Part shown: one piece after another, positions 7,891 through 18,351 of the stretch
Layout of the letters: every line of letters begins with the position of its first letter
Position numbering within the stretch: position 1 is the first letter of the stretch
Assembly (NCBI RefSeq): GCF_017876115.1
Contig: NZ_JAGINO010000018.1
Span: 91,251-155,250 of the forward strand
DNA: 64,000 nt
From: Azospirillum picis
GTDB lineage: Bacteria; Pseudomonadota; Alphaproteobacteria; Azospirillales; Azospirillaceae
Reading direction: 5' to 3'
Translations under genes and position numbers: made by a program
The notes under the pieces: generated by a model
Told to the model about the DNA's origin: nothing
What the model saw: the letters and a program-made list of their open reading frames with translations, nothing else
Database searches by the model: none

Positions 7891-9693
7891 ATGACTGTGC
7901 TGACGACGACCATGGCCGGGCGGCCGGAACGTGATGCCACGGCCTTCGACTGGGCGTCGGTGGTGGCCGCCCTGTCTTACGCCTTCCAGCCCATTGTGCA
8001 GTTGCGGACCGGCCGCTGCCATGGGTACGAGGCGCTGCTGCGCGGGTTCGAGCGCACCGGCTTCGCCAATGCCGGCGCCCTGCTCGACGCGGCCGAGTCG
8101 GCCGGCGAGCTGGCGACGGTGGAGAACGCTCTGCATGCCAAGGCGGTGGCCGCCTACCGTGCCCTGTCCGGCTGGACCGAGGCCAAGCTGTTCCTGAACA
8201 TGGACGCCCGGCTGGTCGGCCGGCCGGACTCGCCCTGGCTCTCCCGAGGCCCGGCGGGTCCGAGCAAGACCGGCATCGTGCTGGAGCTGTCGGAAAGCCG
8301 TCCGGTCGGCGACGGGGTGGCGCTGGATGCGGCCGTCGACCGCTACCGCCAGAGCGGGGCCGGGATCGCCATCGACGATTTCGGCGTCGGCTATTCCGGC
8401 CTGCGGACGCTGTACGAGGCCCGCCCGGACTATGTGAAGATCGACCGCTTCTTCATCGCCGGCATCGACGGCGACGCCCGCAAGCGGGCCCTGGTGGCGG
8501 CTTTCGCCGGGCATGCCCATGCGCTGGGCATCCAGATCGTCGCCGAGGGGATCGAGACCGCGACCGAGTTCTACACCTGCCGCGACCTCGGCTGCGACCT
8601 GGCCCAGGGCTTCCTGATCGCCCGGCCACGCCTGGACCTGATGGCGCTGCCCGGCCGCTATCCGGTCATCGAGGAGCTGAACCGCCGCGACCGCCGCCAG
8701 CCGACCGAGGCGCACCGCCGTCTGTCGGAGGTGATCGAACGGCTGCCGCCGCTGCGGGTCGACTCGCGCAAGACCGACCTGCTCGACTATTTCCGCCGCG
8801 ACGGCAGCGCTCCCGTCGCCCCCATCGTCGACGAGCATGACCGGCCGCTCGGGCTGATCCGCGAGCGCGACCTCAAGCGCTACGTCTATTCGCGCTTCGG
8901 CGGGGAACTGCTGCGCAACCGTGGCCTGGGCGACCGCCTGGACGACCTGGTCATCCGCTCGCCGGTCTGCGACATCTCCACCCCGCTCGACCGGGTGATC
9001 GAAGCCTTCTCCGCCGACAGCGCCGCCGACGGCATCGTGATCGTGGAGGGCGGCTGCTATGCCGGCCTGCTGTCGGGCGGCGGCCTGCTGCGGCTGGTCC
9101 ATGAGCGCAACCTCGCCATGGCGGCCGACCAGAACCCGCTGACCCGGCTGCCGGGCAACGCCGCCATCCTCCGCCATATCGAGGGGGCGCTGGCCGAGCC
9201 GTCGCGTGGCCATGTGCTGGCCTATCTGGACTTCGACAACTTCAAGCCCTTCAACGACAATTTCGGCTTCCGCCAGGGCGACCGCGCCATCCTGATGTTC
9301 AGCGAGCGGCTGAAGGCCTGGACCGGCAGCGCCGGCGCGGCCATCGACGCGGAAGCCTTCGCCGGCCATATCGGTGGCGACGACTTCTTCCTGGGCGTCA
9401 GCGGCGGCGAGGAGGGCGATGTGCTGGCGCGGCTTGCCGACCTGCTGGCGCGCTTCCGGTCCGATGCCGAAAGCCTCTATGACGCCGAGACGCGGGTGTC
9501 CGGCGGCTTCCTGGCCAAGGACCGCTATGGCGCGATGCGGCGCTTCCCCCTGCTGGCGGCCAGCGGCGTCGCCGTGGTGATCCCGCCCGGCAGCCATGGC
9601 TTGACGCCCGACGCCATCAACGCAGCCATCGCCGACCACAAGGCCGCTGCCAAGGGGGCGGAAGACAAGTTGTGCGTGGTGCGGCTGGGGTGA
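7891..9693 (+). CDS. c-di-GMP protein with order EAL-CBS-GGDEF
   Basis: 600 residues. An EAL phosphodiesterase domain comes first (about 25-260, YEALLRG with Glu47; DDFGVGYSGL; YVKIDRFF; VAEGIET), then a pair of CBS domains (about 285-410), then a GGDEF domain (about 415-590) whose signature is GGDDF (495-499). EAL motifs for metal binding look present, so c-di-GMP hydrolysis is likely. The GGDDF site keeps the acidic residues, so cyclase or GTP-sensing activity is possible. CBS domains usually bind adenine nucleotides, suggesting energy-state control. No transmembrane helix is seen. It converges on the dpp operon. Confidence 0.92.
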   Translation: MTVLTTTMAGRPERDATAFDWASVVAALSYAFQPIVQLRTGRCHGYEALLRGFERTGFANAGALLDAAESAGELATVENALHAKAVAAYRALSGWTEAKLFLNMDARLVGRPDSPWLSRGPAGPSKTGIVLELSESRPVGDGVALDAAVDRYRQSGAGIAIDDFGVGYSGLRTLYEARPDYVKIDRFFIAGIDGDARKRALVAAFAGHAHALGIQIVAEGIETATEFYTCRDLGCDLAQGFLIARPRLDLMALPGRYPVIEELNRRDRRQPTEAHRRLSEVIERLPPLRVDSRKTDLLDYFRRDGSAPVAPIVDEHDRPLGLIRERDLKRYVYSRFGGELLRNRGLGDRLDDLVIRSPVCDISTPLDRVIEAFSADSAADGIVIVEGGCYAGLLSGGGLLRLVHERNLAMAADQNPLTRLPGNAAILRHIEGALAEPSRGHVLAYLDFDNFKPFNDNFGFRQGDRAILMFSERLKAWTGSAGAAIDAEAFAGHIGGDDFFLGVSGGEEGDVLARLADLLARFRSDAESLYDAETRVSGGFLAKDRYGAMRRFPLLAASGVAVVIPPGSHGLTPDAINAAIADHKAAAKGAEDKLCVVRLG

Positions 9694-9720
9694 GGGTGGG
9701 CACTTGAGACCGGGAGCCTC

Positions 9721-10506
9721 TCAGGCATAGTCCCGGAAACTCTCCGCCACCGCGCGGTCGTAGCCCTGGCTGGCGCGCAGGAGCTGGCGGGTATAGGGCT
9801 CGCGCGCCGTTTCCCGGCGCAGTTCCTCCACCGTCATCTCCTCCACCAACCGGCCGCGGTTCATCACCGCCAGCCGGTCGCACAGGTTGGCGACGACCGC
9901 GAGGTTGTGGGTGACCAGCACCAGGGTCAGCCCATGCTCGGCCCGCAGGCGGCGCAGCAGGTTCAGGATTTCCGCCTGGACGGAGACGTCGAGCGCCGAG
10001 GTCGGCTCGTCCAGCAGCAGGACCCGCGGCTCCAGCACCAGGGCGCGGGCGATGGCGACGCGCTGGCGCTGGCCGCCGGAGAGCTGGTGCGGGTAACGGA
10101 AGCGGAAGGCCGGTCCGAGCCCGACGTCGCGCAGCACGCGGTCGATCCGCGCGTCGGCGTCGCCCATGGCGTGGATGGCGATGGGTTCGGCGAGGATGCG
10201 GTCCACGGTGTGGCGCGGGTGCAGCGAGCCATAGGGGTCCTGGAACACCATCTGGCACTGCTTGAAGAAGCCTTTCGGCCGCTTGGTGCCCTGTTCCGCG
10301 CCGGCGACCTCGATGCGGCCGGTCCACTCGTCGTTCAGCCCGCTGACCGCCCGCAGCACGGTGGATTTGCCGGATCCCGACTCGCCGACCAGACCGAAGC
10401 TCTCGCCGCCGCGCACCGAGAGGGTGACGCCGTCCACGGCCGCCACCGCGTCGGCGCCCCGGCCGAAGGTGACGCGCAGGTCGCGGATGTCGATCATCGC
10501 GGTCAT
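9721..10506 (-). CDS. dppF: Peptide ABC transporter ATP-binding protein (DppF type)
   Basis: 261 residues with Walker A GESGSGKS, signature LSGGQRQR, Walker B VLLLDEP and the switch His in LVLVTHNLAV. It is the second ATPase of an oligopeptide/dipeptide importer and works as a pair with the ATPase encoded upstream. It ends shortly after the ABC core and lacks the long C-terminal extension of some members. The start codon overlaps the stop of the preceding gene (ATGA), so the two are translationally coupled. Last gene of the operon. The name is by family; the substrate may be dipeptides, glutathione or nickel. Confidence 0.88.
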   Translation of the reverse strand: MTAMIDIRDLRVTFGRGADAVAAVDGVTLSVRGGESFGLVGESGSGKSTVLRAVSGLNDEWTGRIEVAGAEQGTKRPKGFFKQCQMVFQDPYGSLHPRHTVDRILAEPIAIHAMGDADARIDRVLRDVGLGPAFRFRYPHQLSGGQRQRVAIARALVLEPRVLLLDEPTSALDVSVQAEILNLLRRLRAEHGLTLVLVTHNLAVVANLCDRLAVMNRGRLVEEMTVEELRRETAREPYTRQLLRASQGYDRAVAESFRDYA

Positions 10507-11372
10507 CCGTCCACCCCATCCATCGGCCCGCTCGCCGCCCAGGCGGGATCGCGGGACAGGACCGGCAGGTCGCCCCCCGTCCCGTCGAGCCGCGGCAAGC
10601 TGGCGAGCAGGCCGCGGGTATAGGGATGCCTTGCCGCGTGCAGCTCCGAGGCGCGGCAGCTCTCCACCACCCGCCCGGCATACATGATCAGGATGCGGTC
10701 ACAGAAGGAGGCGACGAGGTTGAGGTCGTGGCTGACGAAGATCATGCCCATGCCGCGCCGGCTGCAGAGGTCGTCGAGGATCGCCAGCACCTGCATCTGC
10801 ACCGTGACGTCGAGCGCCGAGGTCGGCTCGTCCGCGATCAGCAGGTCCGGGTCGGGGATCAGCATCATCGCGATCATGATGCGCTGGCCCATGCCGCCCG
10901 ACACCTCGTGCGGGTAGCGGTCGTAGACCCGCTCCGGATCGCGGATGCGCACGGCGGCCAGCATCTCCAGCGCCCGGCGCCTCGCTTCCGCCGCACCGGC
11001 CCTGCTGTGGACGCGGTAGGCCTCGGCGATCTGGCGGCCGACGGTCATCACCGGGTTGAGCGAGTATTTCGGGTCCTGCATCACCATGGCGATGCGGCGG
11101 CCGCGGATGTCGCGCATCCGCCGCTCGGACGCCGCCAGCAGATCCTCGCCATTGAAGGCCAGCCGGTCGGCGGCGACCCGGCCCGGCGGCGGGACGAGGC
11201 GCAGGATCGACCGGCCGGTCATCGACTTGCCGGAGCCCGATTCGCCGACGATGCCCAGCTTCTCCCGGCCCAGCGTGAAGGAGACGCCGCGCACCGCCTC
11301 GGTCATGCCGGTGCGGGTGGGAAAGCCGACGCGGAGGTTGGCGACCTCGAGCAGGGGAGCGCCGTCCGTCAT
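10503..11372 (-). CDS. dppD: Peptide ABC transporter ATP-binding protein (DppD type)
   Basis: 289 residues with Walker A GESGSGKS, signature VSGGMGQR, Walker B LLIADEP and HDLNLVASFC after the D-loop. The C-terminal part carries the oligopeptide/dipeptide transporter extension (HPYTRGLLASLPRLDG). It pairs with the adjacent DppF-type ATPase to drive import. The gene starts 3 bp after the permease gene upstream, within the same operon. Confidence 0.9.
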   Translation of the reverse strand: MTDGAPLLEVANLRVGFPTRTGMTEAVRGVSFTLGREKLGIVGESGSGKSMTGRSILRLVPPPGRVAADRLAFNGEDLLAASERRMRDIRGRRIAMVMQDPKYSLNPVMTVGRQIAEAYRVHSRAGAAEARRRALEMLAAVRIRDPERVYDRYPHEVSGGMGQRIMIAMMLIPDPDLLIADEPTSALDVTVQMQVLAILDDLCSRRGMGMIFVSHDLNLVASFCDRILIMYAGRVVESCRASELHAARHPYTRGLLASLPRLDGTGGDLPVLSRDPAWAASGPMDGVDG

Positions 11373-11375
11373 GGT

Positions 11376-12296
11376 TCAATCCCCCTTCGGGTCGAGCACG
11401 TCGCGCAGCCCGTCGCCCAGCAGGTTGAAGCCCAGGCTGACGATGAAGATGGCGAGGCCGGGCATGGCGGCGACCCACCATTGCTCCAGCACATACTGCC
11501 GGCCGCTGGCGATCATCGCCCCCCATTCCGGCAAGGGCGGCTGGGCGCCCAGCCCGAGGAAGCCGAGGCCGGCGGCGGTCAGGATCACCCCGGCCATGTC
11601 CAGCGTCGTCCGCACGATCAGCGAGGCGACGCACAGCGGCATGATGTGGCCGAGGATGATGCGCAGGCTGGAGGCGCCCTGCAGGCGGGCGGCGCTGATG
11701 AAGTCGGCGCGGCGCACGGTCAGCGTCTCCGCCCGGGCGATGCGGGCGTAGGGCGGCCAGGAGGTCACGGCGATGGCGATCACCGCGTTCTCGATGCCGG
11801 GACCGAGTGCGGCGACGAAGGCCAGCGCCAGGATCAGCTTGGGGAAGGCGAGCGCGATGTCGGTGAGGCGCATCAGCACGGTGTCGACCCAGCCGCCGAA
11901 ATAGCCGGCGACCGTGCCGATCACCAGCCCGGCCAGCGGCGCCGTCGCGGCCACCAGCACCACGATCATCAGGGTGAGCCGCGTGCCGAAGATCAGGCGC
12001 GAGAGGATGTCGCGCCCGAAGGCGTCGGTGCCCAGCCAGTGGGCGGCGCCCGGCGCCTCCAGCCGGCTGCCGAGATCCTGGGCGTAGGGGTGGTAGGGCG
12101 CCAGCAGCGGGGCGAACGCCGCCACCGCGACCAGCGCCGCGACGATCAGCAGCCCGGCCACGGCCAGCCGGTTGCGGCGGAAGGTGGTCCATCCGGCCCA
12201 GGCCCGCCCCAGCCGGGCCTGGGTCCGCGACCGCGGCGTGTCGGTGGTCAGCCAGCCGCGCCAGCCGGGAGAGGGAAGGTCTGTTCGCACGCTCAT
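11376..12296 (-). CDS. dppC: Peptide ABC transporter permease (DppC type)
   Basis: 306 residues. An N-terminal transmembrane helix (about 38-60, LAVAGLLIVAALVAVAAFAP) is followed by the conserved HWLGTDAFGRDILSRLIFG motif and five more helices of the BPD permease domain, including the EAA loop near DFISAARLQGAS. It forms the channel with the DppB-type permease. The ATG at 12296 overlaps the stop of the upstream gene by 4 bp, which fixes the start; the longer open frame upstream is out-of-frame dppB sequence. Confidence 0.9.
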   Translation of the reverse strand: MSVRTDLPSPGWRGWLTTDTPRSRTQARLGRAWAGWTTFRRNRLAVAGLLIVAALVAVAAFAPLLAPYHPYAQDLGSRLEAPGAAHWLGTDAFGRDILSRLIFGTRLTLMIVVLVAATAPLAGLVIGTVAGYFGGWVDTVLMRLTDIALAFPKLILALAFVAALGPGIENAVIAIAVTSWPPYARIARAETLTVRRADFISAARLQGASSLRIILGHIMPLCVASLIVRTTLDMAGVILTAAGLGFLGLGAQPPLPEWGAMIASGRQYVLEQWWVAAMPGLAIFIVSLGFNLLGDGLRDVLDPKGD

Positions 12297-13303
12297 CGGG
12301 CCCGCGGATCCAGCAGTCGGTAGAGCAGGTCGGACAGCAGGTTCAGCGCGATGAAGACCGTGCCGACCACCAGCGTCCCGCCCAGCACGGCGTTCATGTC
12401 GGCGCTGAGCAGCGAATTGGTGATGTAGAGGCCGAGGCCGGGCCAGGCGAACACCGTCTCGGTCAGCACCGATCCCTCCAGCAGCCCGGCATAGGACAGG
12501 GCGATGACGGTGACCAGCGGCACCGTGATGTTGCCCAGCGCATGGCGCCAGACGACGCGGGTCTCCGACATCCCCTTCACCCGGGCGGTGGTGATGTATT
12601 CCTGGCGGAGCTGGTCGAGCATGAAGCCGCGCGTCATCCGCGCGATGTAGGCGACGCTGTAGAGGCCGAGGATGGCGGCCGGCAGAACGAGATGGTGCAG
12701 GGCGTTCCAGAAGATGTCGGTTTCGCCGGCGAGCAGCGCGTCGATGCTGGCGACGCCGGTCACCGCGTCGACCATCCCCTCGTAGAAGACGTCGACGCGG
12801 CCAGGCCCCGGCACCCAGTCCAGCCGGGCATAGAACAGCAGCAGCGCCATCAGCCCGAGCCAGAAGATCGGCACCGAATGGCCCACCAGCCCGAGCAGGC
12901 GGATGGCATGGTCGGGCCAGCGTCCGCGATGGGTGGCGGCGATGACCCCGGCCGGCACGCCGAGAATGGTGCCGATGACGACGGCGACGGTGGCGAGTTC
13001 CAGCGTCGCCGGGAAGACGCGGAGCACATCCTCCAGCACCGGGCGGGAAGTGAGCACCGACGTGCCGAGGTCGCCCTGAAGGACGTCGCCGACATAGCGC
13101 AGGAACTGCTGCCACAGCGGCAGGTCGAGGCCGAGCTGGCTGCGCATCTGCGCATAGCTTTCGGCGCTGGCGCGGTCGCCCAGCGCCGAGAGCACCGGAT
13201 CGACCGGCACGACGCGCCCGATCAGGAAGGTGACCAGCAGCAGGCCCAGCAGGGTGGCGGCCACCGTGGCCGCCAGCGTCAGGCCGCGTTTCAGCGTAGG
13301 CAA
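12293..13303 (-). CDS. dppB: Peptide ABC transporter permease (DppB type)
   Basis: 336 residues, first gene of a four-gene importer operon. It has an N-terminal helix (LAATVAATLLGLLLVTFLIG), a periplasmic stretch containing RSQLGLDLPLWQQF, and a six-helix BPD permease domain with the EAA-like loop EYITTARVKGMSE. It carries peptides or related small molecules across the inner membrane. No periplasmic substrate-binding protein gene is found upstream or downstream in the window, which is unusual for this operon type. Confidence 0.9.
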   Translation of the reverse strand: MPTLKRGLTLAATVAATLLGLLLVTFLIGRVVPVDPVLSALGDRASAESYAQMRSQLGLDLPLWQQFLRYVGDVLQGDLGTSVLTSRPVLEDVLRVFPATLELATVAVVIGTILGVPAGVIAATHRGRWPDHAIRLLGLVGHSVPIFWLGLMALLLFYARLDWVPGPGRVDVFYEGMVDAVTGVASIDALLAGETDIFWNALHHLVLPAAILGLYSVAYIARMTRGFMLDQLRQEYITTARVKGMSETRVVWRHALGNITVPLVTVIALSYAGLLEGSVLTETVFAWPGLGLYITNSLLSADMNAVLGGTLVVGTVFIALNLLSDLLYRLLDPRAR

Positions 13304-13373
13304 GGCTGCTCCCTCGTGGTCGGACCCGGATCGGCCCCGGACGAGGGAATCACAGTCGGGGCATCATGCAAAG

Positions 13374-13399
13374 CCCGCCAAGGGCATAGCCCTTGCGGG
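13374..13399 (-). terminator. Possible terminator after accA
   Basis: An 11-bp stem with one bulged base (CCCGC(C)AAGGGC and GCCCTTGCGGG) and a 3-base loop. Read on the minus strand it is followed by CTTT only, so it is weak. It sits between the accA stop and the dppB start and could separate the two units. Confidence 0.4.
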
Positions 13400-13426
13400 A
13401 AAGGCCGCGGCACGGAAGCGCAGGCG

Positions 13427-14383
13427 TCAGCCCAGCCCCTTCTGCCCCATCTCCAGGAACTTCTCGCGGCGCTTGGCGCGCAGCGTGGTGCCGTCAAGGC
13501 CGTCCATCTCGCCCAGCGATTCCTCGATGCAGTCGCCGAGCTGCCTGATCGTCTCGGCCGGATCGCGATGGGCGCCGCCGATCGGCTCGCTCACCACGCG
13601 GTCGATGACGCCCAGCTCCTTCAGGTCCTGGCTGATCAGCCGCAGCGCGATCGCCGCCTCGCCGGCCATGTCCGAGCTGCGCCACAGGATCGAGGCGCAG
13701 CCTTCCGGCGAGATCACCGAATAGATCGCGTGTTCCAGCATCAGGACGCGGTCGGCGGTGGCGATGGCGATGGCGCCGCCGGACCCGCCTTCGCCGATCA
13801 CCGAGGCGACCATCGGCACGTTCAGCCGCAGGCAGCGCTCGATGCTCTTGGCGATGGCCTCGGCCTGGCCGCGCTCCTCCGCCTGGACGCCGGGGAAGGC
13901 GCCGGCGGTGTCGACCAGCGAGACGACGGGCAGGCTGAAGCGGTCGGCCAGATCCATCAGGCGCTGGGCCTTGCGGTAGCCTTCCGGCTTCGCCATGCCG
14001 AAATTGTGGCGGACGCGCGATTCGGTGTCGTTGCCCTTCTCCTGGCCGATGACCACCACCGAGCGGCCGCGGAACCGCCCCAACCCGCCGATGACCGCAC
14101 GGTCCTCCGCGAAATGGCGGTCGCCGGCCAGCGGCGTGAAGTCCTCGATCAGGCCGTTCACATAGTCCAGGCAGTGCGGACGATTGGGGTGGCGGGCCAC
14201 CTGAACCTTCTGCGCGGGCGTGAGCTTGGCGTAGGTCTGCCGCAGGAGCTTGTCGACCTTGGCCTGCAGCTTTGCGACCTCGTCGGCGATGTTGATGTCG
14301 CCGGCGTTGGTCAGGTGCCGCAATTCCTCGATCTTGCCTTCAAGCTCGGCGATCGGCTTTTCGAATTCCAGGAAGGTCTGCAT
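13427..14383 (-). CDS. accA: Acetyl-CoA carboxylase carboxyltransferase subunit alpha
   Basis: 318 residues, the normal length. It starts MQTFLEFEKPIAELEGKIEEL and contains the carboxyltransferase core (GRSVVVIGQEKG, FGMAKPEGYRKAQRLM, the oxyanion segment GEGGSGGAIAI). With AccD it transfers the carboxyl group from biotin on AccB to acetyl-CoA, making malonyl-CoA for fatty acid synthesis. The other subunits are not in this window. The start is set by the conserved N-terminus; upstream codons in the same frame do not look coding. Confidence 0.97.
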   Translation of the reverse strand: MQTFLEFEKPIAELEGKIEELRHLTNAGDINIADEVAKLQAKVDKLLRQTYAKLTPAQKVQVARHPNRPHCLDYVNGLIEDFTPLAGDRHFAEDRAVIGGLGRFRGRSVVVIGQEKGNDTESRVRHNFGMAKPEGYRKAQRLMDLADRFSLPVVSLVDTAGAFPGVQAEERGQAEAIAKSIERCLRLNVPMVASVIGEGGSGGAIAIATADRVLMLEHAIYSVISPEGCASILWRSSDMAGEAAIALRLISQDLKELGVIDRVVSEPIGGAHRDPAETIRQLGDCIEESLGEMDGLDGTTLRAKRREKFLEMGQKGLG

Positions 14384-14562
14384 GCCGGACACGGGTGGTT
14401 GGCGAGGCGCACGGATTTGGGCGCGGGCTTGGTTAGCACGCCCGGCGCGCTCACGCCACAGCGGAAGAATGCGGGATACCCCCGGACGGGGCCGGGGGTT
14501 CCGCGACGAACTCGAAGGGTTTATCCTCAACCGTCCCCGGATTCCAGAACCAATCGCGCCCG

Positions 14563-15315
14563 ATGCATCCCTTCAAGGACCATTTCTCCGGCCATGCCGG
14601 CGACTATCGCGCCTTCCGGCCTAGCTATCCCGAGGGACTGGCCGACCTGCTGGCCGGGGCATCCCCGGCGACGGAGCTGGCCTGGGACGCCGGTTGCGGC
14701 AACGGCCAGCTCTCCACCATGCTGGCCGGCCGGTTCGCCGCCGTCCATGCCACCGACGCCAGCGCCGAGCAGATCGCGCGGGCGGAACCGCACCCCCGAG
14801 TCCGCTACGCCGCCGCTTCCGCCGAGGACAGCGGCCTGCCCGACGGTTGCTGCGACCTGGTCGTCGCGGCGCAGGCGGCCCACTGGTTCGACCTCGCCCG
14901 CTTCTATGCCGAGGTGCGGCGGGTGGCGAGGCCGGGGGCGGCCGCAGCACTGGTCTGCTACGGGTTGCAGCAACTGGGCGAGCCCGCCCTGGACGCGGCG
15001 GTGGAGCGTTTCCACAACGGCACGATCGGTCCCTACTGGCCGGCCGACCGCTGGAAGGTGGTCGACGGCTACCGCGGCCTGGATTTCCCTTTCCCGGCGC
15101 TGCCGGTGCCGCCGCTGGCGATGGAGGCGGTGTGGCCGCTGCCGCGCCTTCTCGGCTACATGAGCACCTGGTCGGGGGTGAAGGCGGCGACAGAGGCGCT
15201 GGGCCGCAATCCGCTGGAGGCGTTCGCCGCGGAAATCGCGCCGCTGTGGGGGGCGCCCGAACGCGAACGCACCATTCGCTGGCCGCTGACGGTCAGGCTC
15301 GGGCGGGTGGGGTAG
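14563..15315 (+). CDS. SAM-dependent methyltransferase (Methyltransf_11 type)
   Basis: 250 residues. Motif I is WDAGCGNGQLS (about 44-54), with ATDASAEQI as the acidic loop and DLVVAAQAAHWFDLARFYAEV as motif IV/post-motif. The HWFD segment and C-terminal aromatic-rich region are typical of a broad group of small-molecule methyltransferases related to trans-aconitate and YafE-type proteins. The substrate is unknown. It is divergent from accA (179 bp between starts). Confidence 0.85.
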   Translation: MHPFKDHFSGHAGDYRAFRPSYPEGLADLLAGASPATELAWDAGCGNGQLSTMLAGRFAAVHATDASAEQIARAEPHPRVRYAAASAEDSGLPDGCCDLVVAAQAAHWFDLARFYAEVRRVARPGAAAALVCYGLQQLGEPALDAAVERFHNGTIGPYWPADRWKVVDGYRGLDFPFPALPVPPLAMEAVWPLPRLLGYMSTWSGVKAATEALGRNPLEAFAAEIAPLWGAPERERTIRWPLTVRLGRVG

Positions 15316-15339
15316 GAGGGGCGGACGGTGCAGGCCTTT

Positions 15340-15376
15340 CCCCCACCCTGACCCTCCCCCGCTGGGCGGGGGAGGG
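15340..15376. repeat. Intergenic GC-rich palindromic repeat unit
   Basis: A perfect 11-bp stem (CCCTCCCCCGC with GCGGGGGAGGG, loop tgg) preceded by the leader cccccaccctga. The same leader and stem recur in the paired element at 46447-46560, so this is a dispersed REP-like unit. Its place between two convergent genes may let it act as a terminator. Confidence 0.7.
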
Positions 15377-15413
15377 AAATGGCGCCTTGGGGTGGGTGGG
15401 GCGATTGGCTTGC

Positions 15414-17018
15414 CTACGCCCCCTCCGCCACCAGCCGCTCATAGGCGGGAAGCGTCAGGAAGTCGGTGAACTCCTCGCGCGCCACGAGGTCGCGGAACAG
15501 GGCGGCAGCGTCGGGGTAGCGGCCGGCGGCATAGGCATCGGCGCCGACGCGCTCCTTCCAGGCCGCCAGCTCCTCGGCGATCACCCGGTCGACGAGTTCC
15601 ATCGTCACCGGGCGGCCGTCGTCGAGCGCGGTGCCGGTGTGAAGCCACTGCCAGACCTGGGTGCGGCTGATCTCCGCGGTGGCGGCGTCCTCCATCAGGT
15701 TGAACAGCGGCACGCAGCCGATCCCGCGCAGCCATGCCTCGATGTAGCCGATGCCGACGGCGGTGTTGTTGCGCAACCCCGCCTCGGTCCTGGGGCCGGG
15801 CGGCACCGCCAGCAGGTCGGCGGCGGTGACGGCAACCTCGGCGCGCTTGCGGGCGATCTGGTTGGCGGCGGGCATGTAGGCGTCGAACACCTCGCGTGCC
15901 ACCGGCACCAGCCCGGGGTGGGCGACCCAGGTGCCGTCATGGCCGTTGGACGCCTCGCGCTCCTTGTCGGCGCGCACGCGGGAGAAGACCGCTTCGTTGG
16001 CCGCCGGGTCGTCCTTGACCGGGATGAAGGCGGCCATGCCGCCGATGGCCGGCGCGCCGCGGCGGTGGCAGGTCCTGACGGCAAGCTGGCTGTAGGCCGA
16101 CAGGAAGGGCGTGGCCATCGTCACCTCCGCCCGATCGGGCATGACGGCGGCCGGATCCTTGCGGAACTTCTTGATGAAGCTGAAGATATAGTCCCAGCGC
16201 CCGCAGTTCAGGCCGGCGGAGTGCTCGCGCAGCTCATAGAGGATCTCGTCCATCTCGAAGGCGGCGGGGATCGTCTCGATCAGCACCGTCGCCTTGATCG
16301 AGCCGTGGGGCAGGTGCAGGTACTCCTCCGCCACCAGGAAGACCTCGCGCCACAGCCGGGCCTCGAAATGGCTTTCCAGCTTCGGCAGGTAGAAATAGGG
16401 CCCGCTGCCGCGCGCCAGCAGTTCCTTGGCGTTGTGGAAGGCATGCAGCCCGAAGTCGAACAGGGCGCCGGAGATCGGCTCGCCGTCCAGCAGCACATGG
16501 CGCTCGTCCAGGTGCCAGCCGCGGGGGCGGACCTTCAGCACGGCGGTCCGGTCGCTCAGGCGGTATTTGCGGCCGCTGGCCGGGTCCTCATGGGAGATCG
16601 TCCGGCGCACGGCGTCGCGGATGTTGATCTGCCCCTCGATCAGGTTGGTCCAGGTCGGGCAGGTCGCGTCCTCGTAGTCGGCCATGAAGACCTTGGCGCC
16701 GCTGTTCATCGCGTTGATGACCATCTTGCGGTCCACCGGCCCGGTGATCTCCACCCGGCGGTCCATCAGGTCGACGGGCAGCGGCGCGATGGTCCAGTCC
16801 GCCTCGCGGATGGCGCGGGTTTCCGGCAGGAAATCGGGCCTGTGCCCCTGGTCCAGCAGGGCCTGGCGCTTGGCCCGCACGTCCAGCAGCCGCAACCGCT
16901 CGCCGCCGAACCGCCCCTCCAGTTCCGCCAGGAAGGCGAGTGCCTCGGGCGTCAGGATCTCCTCGAAGCCCGGCTTGAGCGGACCAAGGACCTGAAGGCC
17001 GGATAGCTCGGTGGCCAT
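15414..17018 (-). CDS. aceB: Malate synthase A
   Basis: 534 residues, the length of malate synthase A. Recognisable blocks include DYEDATCPTW, RPRGWHLDE, the catalytic-loop segment ETIPAAFEMDEILYELREHSAGLNCGRWDYIFS, and HDGTWVAHPGL. It condenses glyoxylate with acetyl-CoA to malate in the glyoxylate shunt, allowing growth on acetate or fatty acids and turnover of PHB. Isocitrate lyase is not in the window. The ATG at 17018 has AAGGGGAGC upstream; the longer open frame is non-coding in appearance. Confidence 0.96.
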   Translation of the reverse strand: MATELSGLQVLGPLKPGFEEILTPEALAFLAELEGRFGGERLRLLDVRAKRQALLDQGHRPDFLPETRAIREADWTIAPLPVDLMDRRVEITGPVDRKMVINAMNSGAKVFMADYEDATCPTWTNLIEGQINIRDAVRRTISHEDPASGRKYRLSDRTAVLKVRPRGWHLDERHVLLDGEPISGALFDFGLHAFHNAKELLARGSGPYFYLPKLESHFEARLWREVFLVAEEYLHLPHGSIKATVLIETIPAAFEMDEILYELREHSAGLNCGRWDYIFSFIKKFRKDPAAVMPDRAEVTMATPFLSAYSQLAVRTCHRRGAPAIGGMAAFIPVKDDPAANEAVFSRVRADKEREASNGHDGTWVAHPGLVPVAREVFDAYMPAANQIARKRAEVAVTAADLLAVPPGPRTEAGLRNNTAVGIGYIEAWLRGIGCVPLFNLMEDAATAEISRTQVWQWLHTGTALDDGRPVTMELVDRVIAEELAAWKERVGADAYAAGRYPDAAALFRDLVAREEFTDFLTLPAYERLVAEGA

Positions 17019-17185
17019 TGCGCTGCTCCCCTTCCCATATTGGCGCGAACCGCTCTTCGGCGGTTGATCTGCGGCGGTTGATCTGCGGCAGTGAATGGAC
17101 CGGTATAGCACGGTCCGCCCCGGCTCCGGGGACGGCCGAACGTCGCAGCGGGCCGCAGGGCTGGACATCGTCGCGGCAGTCCGTC

Positions 17186-18217
<1,032 letters not shown>

Positions 18218-18351
18218 CGCGCTTTTCACCACTTCATCGTTATAGAGAAGAACTTATGGCGTGAATGCCGATGCCGCAAGAGCGGGCCGGCCCAGCCCCG
18301 ACTGGCGGGAAAGCCAGCAGAACCAAGGCGTCCAGGCTGCGCCACAGCGAT

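Noticed and set aside
11376..13115. A 579-codon fused permease frame
   Set aside because: The N-terminal half is out-of-frame dppB sequence; the real DppC start at 12296 overlaps the dppB stop.
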